This document shows, piece by piece, positions 54,099-60,754 of a stretch of DNA of 64,000 nt. The stretch's first letter is position 1; every line of letters starts with the position of its first letter. The DNA comes from Mesorhizobium sp. CU3 (GTDB lineage: Bacteria; Pseudomonadota; Alphaproteobacteria; Rhizobiales; Rhizobiaceae). A program made the translations under genes and the position numbers. The DNA is taken from the NCBI RefSeq assembly GCF_006442965.1, contig NZ_VFWX01000001.1:248001-312000 (forward strand). Reading direction: 5' to 3'. The notes under the pieces were generated by a model, which did not search any database, had not been told where the DNA came from, and saw only the letters and a program-made list of their open reading frames with translations.

Positions 54099-54423
54099 GC
54101 AAGCTCCCTCTCAGCGTTCGCTCCCCTGATCGTTAGCCGCAGCCGAACGATCAATCAACGGTGGGGTGGCTGCCTTGCCGGCGCATCCCAGGCCATTTCG
54201 GCATTTTTTGCTTGAGAATCAACAATTTTCGTCGTTCCGGCCGGATCGGCGAGAGGCTGGCGGCATAGGCAGGACGGCCGGATGACCGGCCGCCGACCGC
54301 CTCGCGCGGCGGTCCGGGGCAGGAATTGGCGGCCGCAAGGCCTGAATTCACCGCTCACCATCTTGAATTAGCGGCCGGTTGAGTCTATCACGCAGCCCAT
54401 TCTGGAAGCGCACCGCTTCCCGG
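54099..54423. other. Gap between the hypothetical membrane protein and tRNA-Thr
   Basis: No gene is supported in these 325 bases. There is a strong G/C hairpin at 54295-54314 (GACCGCC/GGCGGTC) without a T-run. Small minus-strand frames in this gap have no recognizable features. The tRNA promoter must lie at the right end, but I cannot place its boxes. Confidence 0.5.
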
Positions 54424-54499
54424 GCCGCTTTAGCTCAGTTGGTAGAGCACATCATTCGTAATGATGGGGTCGCGTGTTCGAGTCACGCAAGCGGCACCA
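54424..54499 (+). tRNA. tRNA-Thr (anticodon CGT)
   Basis: The 76 bases fold as a standard cloverleaf: acceptor stem GCCGCTT / AAGCGGC, D loop TAGCTCAGTTGGTAGAGCA, anticodon stem CATCA / TGATG around loop TTCGTAA with anticodon CGT, and T arm GTTCGAGTC. The CCA end is encoded in the DNA. It decodes ACG. Confidence 0.97.
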
Positions 54500-54602
54500 G
54501 TTTTTCAACTCCCGTTTCCTGCGCCAAGCAGTCGAAGCATATCGACCATTGTCGCGACTCAGCTTTGGTGGAAAACTCCCTTTGTCAGCATGGGAGGTCG
54601 AA

Positions 54603-54791
54603 ATGCCCAGTAGTTTCAAGACCGGAGACGTCGTCAAGCTGAAGTCCGGAGGCCCGGAAATGACCGTCAGCGACGGCGCGGCCTCCGGCACGTATCTGTG
54701 CCACTGGTTCAACCGCGACGGCGATGTCTGGACGCCGCAGCATGCCGGCTTCAAGCCGGATCAGTTGGTCGTGGTCGATCACCCGAAATAG
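54603..54791 (+). CDS. YodC/DUF2158-family small protein
   Basis: This 62-residue cytoplasmic protein starts at ATG 54603 (MPSSFKTGDVVKLKSGGPEM) with GGGAGG upstream. It has the DUF2158 pattern KTGDVVKLKSGGPEMTV followed by LCHWFNRDGDVW. Nothing is known of the family's job. It lies 103 bases after the tRNA and could be transcribed from its own promoter. Confidence 0.85.
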   Translation: MPSSFKTGDVVKLKSGGPEMTVSDGAASGTYLCHWFNRDGDVWTPQHAGFKPDQLVVVDHPK

Positions 54792-54943
54792 CCGCCGCTG
54801 CTTCCGCGCTGGACGGCCCCGGTCCGGCGGCGCCGGATCGGTTGGTTTATTGTCTTTTCGAAAGGACCGACGGATTTCGTCGATGACCGCGTTCAACGGT
54901 TGAAGCGTGGCCGCCAATGGCCGTGCGCAACCGGAGACGACGC

Positions 54944-55369
54944 ATGATCCGCCATTCGCTATTTGCCGTTGCCCTTGGCCTGCTGACCGCCAGCGCGGCG
55001 GTGGCCCAGACGACGACGCCGACCCCTGCCCCCGCGCCGGCGGCGCCGACCACCCCGGCCGCCAAGCCCGGCATCACGCTGGAGCAGTTCGAGGCCCGGC
55101 GGGAAAAGGCCTTCATGCGGGCCGACACCGACAATGACGGCAAGGTGAGCCTGGCTGAGTGGACCGCCTTCCAGACCGCGCGCAAGGCCAAGGGCGATCC
55201 GGCGAAATCCTTCGCGCGGATGGACACCAACAAGGACGGCTTTGTCGACAAGGCTGAGCTCGACGCTTTCCTGGCCAAACGTTTCGCGAAACTCGACAAG
55301 AACGGCGACGGCGTGCTCAGCGACGACGAGCGGCCAGGCCACAAATCCGCTGCCAATGAGGAGCAATGA
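54944..55369 (+). CDS. Exported EF-hand calcium-binding protein
   Basis: This 141-residue protein starts at ATG 54944 (GGAG upstream) with signal HSLFAVALGLLTASAAVAQ, then a Thr-Pro-Ala linker. It has three EF-hand loops: ADTDNDGKVSLAEW, MDTNKDGFVDKAEL and LDKNGDGVLSDDE. Each keeps Asp/Asn at positions 1, 3 and 5 and Glu or near equivalent at 12. It is therefore a secreted calcium-binding (or structural) protein. It lies 45 bases before the sigma factor and probably belongs to its transcript or regulon. Confidence 0.88.
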   Translation: MIRHSLFAVALGLLTASAAVAQTTTPTPAPAPAAPTTPAAKPGITLEQFEARREKAFMRADTDNDGKVSLAEWTAFQTARKAKGDPAKSFARMDTNKDGFVDKAELDAFLAKRFAKLDKNGDGVLSDDERPGHKSAANEEQ

Positions 55370-55414
55370 CCACGAGGTTATGCCGCGCAATGACAGACCT
55401 GAGCGCCCGCGTTG

Positions 55415-55957
55415 ATGGGCGCCGATACGGACGAGGAACTGGTACGCCGCATCGGCGCCGGCGACCCCGCCGCCGTGCAGGCGATGGTAGCGCGCAAGCT
55501 GCCGCGCATCCTGGCCCTGGCCGCCCGCATGCTCGGCGATGCGGCCGAGGCAGAGGACGTCGCCCAGGAAACCTTCGTGCGCATCTGGCGCCATGCCGCG
55601 GGCTGGCGCCAGGAGCGCGCGCGCTTCGACACCTGGGTGCATCGCGTGGCCTTGAACCTCTGCTACGACCGGCTGCGCAGGCGCCGCGAATGGACCACGG
55701 ACGAATTGCCGGAGGTGGCCGATGAAGCGCCGCTTCCCGATGCCATGCCGGGCGATGACGAGCGGCGGGTCGGCCGGGCGCTGCAGCGCATCGCGCCGCG
55801 CCAGCGCGAAGCGATCGTGCTGGTCTATTATCAGGACCTGTCCAACATCGAGGCAGCCAGCGCCATGCAGGTCAGCGTCGATGCGCTGGAAAGCCTGCTG
55901 GCGCGCGGCCGCCGCTCGCTGCAGGCGATCCTCGTCGGAGACGATGGCGATGATTGA
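55415..55957 (+). CDS. ECF-family RNA polymerase sigma factor
   Basis: This 180-residue protein has sigma region 2 (ARMLGDAAEAEDVAQETFVR and IWRHAAGWRQERARFDTWVH, with the region 2.4-like DTWVHRVALNLCYDRLRRRR) and region 4 (RIAPRQREAIVLVYYQDLSN then MQVSVDALESLLARGRRSLQ), which are the two parts of a group IV sigma factor. The ATG at 55415 is preceded by a TTG in frame, and neither has a good ribosome-binding site, so translation may be coupled to the upstream gene. It is followed by the membrane protein in the usual anti-sigma position. Confidence 0.9.
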   Translation: MGADTDEELVRRIGAGDPAAVQAMVARKLPRILALAARMLGDAAEAEDVAQETFVRIWRHAAGWRQERARFDTWVHRVALNLCYDRLRRRREWTTDELPEVADEAPLPDAMPGDDERRVGRALQRIAPRQREAIVLVYYQDLSNIEAASAMQVSVDALESLLARGRRSLQAILVGDDGDD

Positions 55958-56031
55958 GCTCGTGAAGGATTTGCCGGTTCTGCGGGGAACAGCGTGGGGG
56001 GCCACGCCGAAAAAGTGGAAGGGGGAACGAA

Positions 56032-56481
56032 ATGGCTGAGAAGACAAGGGAAGGGCCGATGGATGCGAAGCGTTTCGCCGCGGTGGCCGACGCCTATGGC
56101 GGCGCCTTGCATCGCTGGCCCCGGGACGAACAGCCTGCGGCGCTGCTGTTTGCCGAGACCGAAGAAGGCCGCGCCATCCTGGCGGCCGCCGGCCGGCTCG
56201 ACGCCATGCTCGACCGGCATCGCGTCGAGCAGCCCAGCCCGGCGCTCTATGGCACGATCGTCGCCAGGGCGACTGGCGAGGTCAGGCAGGTGCGCCGCCG
56301 GCGTCTCTGGTGGCTGGGCTTCGGACTGGCCGGCATCGGCCTCGCGGGCGCCGTGGCCGGCCTGGCGCTGGTGACCGTGGTCAGTCCGGAGCTTCCTTCC
56401 GACCGCTATGTCATGGATGCCAATGCGACGTCGTTCGGCGATGCCGGCCCCGACGCCGACCAGGCAGAGGAGGATTTATGA
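56032..56481 (+). CDS. Single-pass membrane protein in anti-sigma position
   Basis: This 149-residue protein with GGGGGAACGA before its ATG has a soluble helical N-terminus (RFAAVADAYGGALHRWPRDE), one membrane helix (WLGFGLAGIGLAGAVAGLAL) near residues 100-120 and a short periplasmic acidic tail. The topology and place directly after an ECF sigma factor suggest an anti-sigma factor, although no zinc-binding HxxxCxxC motif is present. Its stop overlaps the start of the CpxP-like gene (ATGA). Confidence 0.7.
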   Translation: MAEKTREGPMDAKRFAAVADAYGGALHRWPRDEQPAALLFAETEEGRAILAAAGRLDAMLDRHRVEQPSPALYGTIVARATGEVRQVRRRRLWWLGFGLAGIGLAGAVAGLALVTVVSPELPSDRYVMDANATSFGDAGPDADQAEEDL

Positions 56482-56924
56482 ATCCCCGTCTTGTCGCGGC
56501 GTCGCTTGTGCTCAACGTCTTTCTGATCGGCGCGGCGGCCGGCGGGGCGGGCTGGCTGATCGGCAAGTCCAATCCGGTCTATTCGCTGGAATCGGCCGGC
56601 GGCAGGCTGCCGGCCGCGGACCGCAAGGTGTTCCGCCAGGCGCTACGCGAGGTTCGGCGGGAATCGCGGGACGTGATCCTCGACGGACAGGCCGCGAGGC
56701 GCGAGGCGGCGAACCTATTGCAGCAGCCGACCCTCGACACGGCGGCGCTGGCAGCGGCGCTCGAGCGGGCGCGCAATGCCGATGTCACCGTGCGCACGCG
56801 GCTGGAACAGCGCATCGTCGAATTCGCCGCATCGGGCTCGCTCGAAGACCGCCAGTTGCTGGCCGACGGCCTGTTGCGGCGCGCCACCAGGCAGCCACCG
56901 GCGCCCGCAAAAAAATCGCCATAG
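56478..56924 (+). CDS. CpxP/periplasmic heavy-metal-sensor-like protein
   Basis: This 148-residue protein has an N-terminal membrane anchor (LVAASLVLNVFLIGAAAGGA) followed by periplasmic helices in the style of the Metal_resist/CpxP family: DRKVFRQALREVRRESRDVI, LDGQAARREAANLLQQP and LAAALERARNADVTVRTRLE. It starts in the ATGA overlap at 56478. The CpxP-like fold often senses metal or envelope stress; here it could modulate the adjacent anti-sigma candidate. There are no Cys or clustered His, so direct metal binding is not evident. Confidence 0.75.
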   Translation: MNPRLVAASLVLNVFLIGAAAGGAGWLIGKSNPVYSLESAGGRLPAADRKVFRQALREVRRESRDVILDGQAARREAANLLQQPTLDTAALAAALERARNADVTVRTRLEQRIVEFAASGSLEDRQLLADGLLRRATRQPPAPAKKSP

Positions 56925-57034
56925 GCAGCGACGGAAAGGGCGAGCCCGCGCCGTTCAAGAAAGGAGGGACAGGCCTGCGGCCGCTCGATGCGGGGCAGGT
57001 TGTCTTCAACCTCGCGAACTTTGAGGAGTTTCCC

Positions 57035-57316
57035 ATGAACAATCTGACGAAATATTCGGTCGCGGCCGCCCTTGCTATCGGCGGCACGGTCGCGGCAGGC
57101 GCCGCCTCGGCCATGCCGACCGCGCCGGTCACCGCGCCGGCAGTGGTCGAGCATGTCGCCTGGGGGTGCGGCCCGGGCTGGCATCCCAATTACTGGGGCC
57201 GCTGCGTTCCCTATCGGCGCGTCTACTATCCGGGCTACTATTGGGGCGGGCCTTCCATCTATATCGGCCCGGCCTGGCATCCGTATCACCGCTGGCACCA
57301 CTGGCGCCGCTGGTAA
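57035..57316 (+). CDS. Small secreted Gly/Tyr/Trp/His-rich protein, GCG_CRPN-like
   Basis: This 93-residue protein has a Sec signal (YSVAAALAIGGTVAAGAASA) and then the motif WGCGPGWHPNYWGRCVPYRR, the kind of block used to define GCG_CRPN prefix proteins. The remainder is rich in Tyr, Trp, His, Gly and Arg. GAGGAG precedes the start. A paralogue lies at 60398-60670 on the opposite strand, which shares the GPGWH--RWGRCVPNRR block and the signal layout. Function is unknown; the aromatic and histidine content suggests metal binding or surface interaction, which is inference. Confidence 0.75.
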   Translation: MNNLTKYSVAAALAIGGTVAAGAASAMPTAPVTAPAVVEHVAWGCGPGWHPNYWGRCVPYRRVYYPGYYWGGPSIYIGPAWHPYHRWHHWRRW

Positions 57317-57420
57317 GGGCCGCCTCATGATGCCGGTGCTGCGGCCGGCATCGTGAGACCTTGCTATCGATAAAATTTGCCGGCCGACGCGAACGGCGTC
57401 GGCTTCAGACGGAGGCTCCG

Positions 57421-58911
57421 TTGGCCGCACCCGTTTCGAATTCCTTGGCGCCGGATCCGGCGTTGGTCGCGCTCAACCGCTTCGGGCTCGGCGCGAAGCC
57501 GGACAGCGATCTCGGCAAGATTGCCAAGGACGCGCGCAACTACCTCAAGGCCGAACTTAAGCAGCAGGACATCGCGCTCGTTTCGGTCGACGAGCGGACC
57601 AATGCCGGGCTTCTGGACAGCACCGCCGCGATCGAGGCCAGCATGGCGGCGGCCATGGAGCGCAAGACGGCGCGGGACGAAAAAGCCGCGGCCGCCGCCA
57701 TGCAGCCGGCCGCCATGGACAAGCCAGCCGACCCGGCCCCGAGCAAAGCCGACGCCAACGCCAGCCCTAACGCCAAGGCCAAGCCTGCCGTCCAACCGGT
57801 GGAGGCCGACATCTACCGCGCCGAAGCGCAAGCCCGCTTCGACAAGGCGCTCGGCGCCGACGCCGGCTTCGTCGAGAGGCTGGTCGGCTTCTGGTCGAAC
57901 CATTTCTGCGTTTCCGTCGCCAAGGGCCAGATCGTGCGGGCGAGCGCCGGTGCTTTCGAGCGCGAGGCGATCCGCCCCTTCGTGCTCGGCCGCTTCGCCG
58001 ACATGCTGCTTGCCGTCGAGCACCACCCGGCGATGCTGTTCTATCTCGACAACCAGCAATCGATCGGGCCCGACTCACGCGCCGGCAAAAGGCGCGGCCG
58101 CGGCCTCAACGAGAACCTCGCCCGAGAGATCATGGAATTGCATACGCTCGGCGTCGGCAGCGGCTACAGCCAAACCGACGTGACTAGCTTTGCAGGCATG
58201 CTGACCGGTTGGACGATGGCCGGGCGCGAGGGACGGCTGGGCGAGCCCGGCACCTTCGTCTTCAACGCCAATGCGCACCAGCCGGGCCAGGCGGTGCTGC
58301 TCGGCAAGACCTATCCGGACGGCGGCATGGGTCAGGCGGAGGCGGCGCTCAACGACATTGCCGGCCAGCCTGCGACCGCGCAGCACATCGCCACCAAGCT
58401 CGCCCGCCATTTCATCGCCGACGACCCGCCGCCGGCGGCGGTCGCCCGCTTGGCGAGAGTCTTCGCTAAGACCGACGGCGATTTGCGGGCGCTGGCAGTG
58501 ACGCTGATCGATATGCCGGAGACGTGGTCGACGCCCTTGGCCAAGCTGCGCTCGCCCTTCGACTATGTGATGGCCCTGCGCCGCGCTATAGCTGCATCGG
58601 CCGGCAACGAGCCGCAGCGGACGCTGCACTGGCTGATGGCGCTCGGCCAGCCGCTCTGGGAGCCGCCCGGACCGAACGGCTTTCCCGACAGCACCGATGC
58701 CTGGGCGTCGGCCGAAGGCATGAAGACCCGTCTCGACATCGCCTGGCAGGCCGCCAGGCAGGCCAACGACATCGGCAATCCCAACCAGATGCTGGCATCC
58801 CTGATCGGCCCATCCGTCTCCGACGAGACGCGGGCGGCGATTTCGCGCGCCGAATCCAAGCAGCAGGGGCTGGCGCTGCTGTTGATGGCGCCCGAATTCC
58901 AGCGCCGGTGA
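57421..58911 (+). CDS. DUF1800 protein, TTG start
   Basis: This 496-residue protein starts at TTG 57421, with GGAGG upstream; the open frame runs 20 codons further to 57361 without a better start. The mature opening ALNRFGLGAKPDSDLGKIAK and RFDKALGADAGFVERLVGFW, then GFWSNHFCVSVAKGQIV, are characteristic of DUF1800, followed by LNENLAREIMELHTLGVGSG and YSQTDVTSFAGMLTGWTM. A Lys/Ala-rich insertion occurs between residues about 80 and 130. The pair DUF1800-DUF1501 is conserved across many bacteria; function unproven. No signal peptide is apparent. Confidence 0.88.
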   Translation: MAAPVSNSLAPDPALVALNRFGLGAKPDSDLGKIAKDARNYLKAELKQQDIALVSVDERTNAGLLDSTAAIEASMAAAMERKTARDEKAAAAAMQPAAMDKPADPAPSKADANASPNAKAKPAVQPVEADIYRAEAQARFDKALGADAGFVERLVGFWSNHFCVSVAKGQIVRASAGAFEREAIRPFVLGRFADMLLAVEHHPAMLFYLDNQQSIGPDSRAGKRRGRGLNENLAREIMELHTLGVGSGYSQTDVTSFAGMLTGWTMAGREGRLGEPGTFVFNANAHQPGQAVLLGKTYPDGGMGQAEAALNDIAGQPATAQHIATKLARHFIADDPPPAAVARLARVFAKTDGDLRALAVTLIDMPETWSTPLAKLRSPFDYVMALRRAIAASAGNEPQRTLHWLMALGQPLWEPPGPNGFPDSTDAWASAEGMKTRLDIAWQAARQANDIGNPNQMLASLIGPSVSDETRAAISRAESKQQGLALLLMAPEFQRR

Positions 58912-58930
58912 ACGGCAAGGAGGTGCGACC

Positions 58931-60169
58931 ATGAGGCTTTTGTGCGAAACCCCGAACCTGTCGCGCCGCACCGTGCTGATGACCGGCGGTGCGCTGTTTG
59001 CCTGGGCCTATCTGCCGCGCTTCGCCCGCGCTGCCGACAATCGCGATCCGCGCCTGATCGTCATCGTGCTGCGCGGCGCGCTGGACGGGCTGTCGACGGT
59101 CGGGCCGGTCGGCGACCCGGACTATGCCGGCCTGCATGGCGACATCGCGCTTTCGCTCTCAGGCGCCACCCCGGCATTGCCGCTCGACGGTTTCTTCGCG
59201 GTCAACCCGGCGATGCCGGTGTTTGCGCGCCTGTTCAAGGCGGGGCAGGCGGCCGTCGTGCATGCGGCGGCGACCGGCTATCGCGACCGCTCGCATTTCG
59301 ACGGCCAGGACGTGCTGGAAAGCGGCCTGCCCGGCCCCGGCAACGCCACGACCGGCTGGCTCAACCGGGCGATCGCCAGCCTTCCGGCCGGCGACCGGAT
59401 CGCCCGGGCGGGCGGGCTCGCGGTCGGACCGTCGACGCCGCTGGTGATCCGAGGCGCAGCACCCGTGCTCGGCTGGGCGCCGCAGGCGTTGCCGACACCC
59501 GGCGATGCGTTGGCCGAGCGTGTGCTCGACCTCTACAACCACCGCGACCCGGTGCTGGCGGCGGCGCTGCAGAAAGGCCTCGACGCCGACCGCATGGCAA
59601 TGGGCGACCAGCTCGACGGCAAGACGATGAAGCCGAAGGGCGGCCTCGACAATGCCGCCGGCATGCGCCAGTCGGCGCAGGGCGCCGCCAGGCTGATGGC
59701 GGCCGACGACGGACCGCGCATCGCCGCGCTCGCCTTCGACGGCTGGGACACGCATGTCAACGAAGGCGGCGCCACAGGCCGGCTCGCCAACCTGCTCGGC
59801 GGCCTCGACGGCGCCTTCGACGAATTCGAGAAGGGGCTCGGCGAGCGCTGGAAGGACACGGCAATCGTCGCCATCACCGAGTTCGGCCGCACGGCGCGCA
59901 TCAACGGCACGGTCGGCACCGATCACGGCACCGGCACGGTGGTGCTTCTGGCCGGCGGTGCGATCAAGGGCGGCCGCATCATCGCCGACTGGCCGGGGCT
60001 GAAGCCGACGCAGCTCTATCAACAGCGCGATCTTGCGCCGACCAGCGATGTGCGCGGCGTGCTCAAGGGATTGCTGGCGGATCAGTTCGGGCTCTCGGCC
60101 GCGGTGCTCGGCGACAAGGTGTTTCCGGAGTCGGCGGCGGTGAAGCCGATGCGGGATCTGGTGGCGTGA
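58931..60169 (+). CDS. DUF1501 sulfatase-like Tat-exported protein
   Basis: This 412-residue protein has a twin-arginine signal (LSRRTVLMTGGALFAWAYLP) and then the DUF1501 domain: DPRLIVIVLRGALDGLSTVG, the AVNPAMPVFARLFKAGQA region and the conserved C-terminal TAIVAITEFGRTARINGT and DHGTGTVVLLAGG. The alkaline-phosphatase/sulfatase-like fold is expected. It lies 19 bases after DUF1800 and is co-transcribed. It is the only clear Tat substrate in this block, implying a folded cofactor- or metal-containing enzyme exported after assembly. Confidence 0.88.
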   Translation: MRLLCETPNLSRRTVLMTGGALFAWAYLPRFARAADNRDPRLIVIVLRGALDGLSTVGPVGDPDYAGLHGDIALSLSGATPALPLDGFFAVNPAMPVFARLFKAGQAAVVHAAATGYRDRSHFDGQDVLESGLPGPGNATTGWLNRAIASLPAGDRIARAGGLAVGPSTPLVIRGAAPVLGWAPQALPTPGDALAERVLDLYNHRDPVLAAALQKGLDADRMAMGDQLDGKTMKPKGGLDNAAGMRQSAQGAARLMAADDGPRIAALAFDGWDTHVNEGGATGRLANLLGGLDGAFDEFEKGLGERWKDTAIVAITEFGRTARINGTVGTDHGTGTVVLLAGGAIKGGRIIADWPGLKPTQLYQQRDLAPTSDVRGVLKGLLADQFGLSAAVLGDKVFPESAAVKPMRDLVA

Positions 60170-60189
60170 GCGACGCCTTTCTCCATCGG

Positions 60190-60211
60190 TGATGGGCGCC
60201 GGCGCCCATCA
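60190..60211. repeat. Perfect 22-base palindrome after DUF1501
   Basis: The sequence from 60190 to 60211 equals its own reverse complement, with core GGGCGCCGGCGCCC. It lies 20 bases after the DUF1501 stop and has no T-run, so it is at most a weak terminator. Confidence 0.8.
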
Positions 60212-60213
60212 TT

Positions 60214-60268
60214 CGTCATCCACGGGCGAAGCAAGGAGCGAAGCGGACGCGGAGACCCGAGGATGACG
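60214..60268. repeat. Palindromic intergenic repeat, partial copy C (one arm)
   Basis: This 55-base segment matches the right arm of repeat copies A and B in reverse orientation (CGTCATCCACGGGCG...GACCCGAGGAT). It is closed by an added GACG that makes it a self-contained palindrome (CGTCATC / GATGACG). It therefore shows that the arm can exist alone. Confidence 0.75.
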
Positions 60269-60340
60269 AAGTCGCAGAGGCCTCGGCCAATCACGAGCGC
60301 TGGCGTGAAGTCAGCGAAATGAGCCCTTGCGCGAGGGCCT

Positions 60341-60378
60341 GATAAAGAAAACGCCCGCGCCGTTGCCAGCGCGGGCGT
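60341..60378 (-). terminator. Rho-independent terminator of the minus-strand GCG_CRPN-like gene
   Basis: A 10-base-pair stem ACGCCCGCGC / GCGCGGGCGT around loop bases 60361-60368, followed on the minus strand by TTTCTTTATC, lies 20 bases after the stop of the small secreted protein. Confidence 0.8.
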
Positions 60379-60397
60379 CTGATCCTCACAGGAGCGA

Positions 60398-60670
60398 TCA
60401 CCAGCTCCAAAAACCAGCGTGCCAGCGGCCGTGATACCAGAAGCCTGGATGCCAATGGCGCACATGCACCGGCCCGATGATCACGCGCCGGTTCGGCACG
60501 CATCTGCCCCAGCGGTTAACGTGCCAGCCGGGACCGCAGCGCCAGCCGACGGTTTCGACCGGCAGCGAGGATGCGCTTGGCTTGACCACAGGCATGGCCT
60601 CGGAGCCGGCGGCGGACAGCATCAACGTGCCGGCAGCCAAGGCAACGGGTAGCAAGTATTTTGTAAACAT
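60398..60670 (-). CDS. Small secreted Gly/Trp/His-rich protein, GCG_CRPN-like paralogue
   Basis: This 90-residue protein starts at ATG 60670 (GAGGAG upstream) with signal MFTKYLLPVALAAGTLMLSA. The mature part has GWRCGPGWHVNRWGRCVPNR, nearly the same block as the protein at 57035, followed by Trp/His-rich segments (VHVRHWHPGFWYHGRWHAGF). It is a duplicated member of the same family, on the other strand at the end of the sigma-factor block. A terminator follows. Function is unknown. Confidence 0.75.
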   Translation of the reverse strand: MFTKYLLPVALAAGTLMLSAAGSEAMPVVKPSASSLPVETVGWRCGPGWHVNRWGRCVPNRRVIIGPVHVRHWHPGFWYHGRWHAGFWSW

Positions 60671-60754
60671 GCGTTGTCTCCTCAAATCATCCCTACCGCC
60701 GTGAAACGGAGGATGGGGGCGAATTCCGTCGCAGCGGCGCGGATCACGTTTTCG

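Noticed and set aside
54151..54361. Two overlapping minus-strand frames of about 66-68 codons before tRNA-Thr
   Set aside because: They overlap each other in different frames, lack ribosome-binding sites, and run through a GC hairpin. No family is recognizable.
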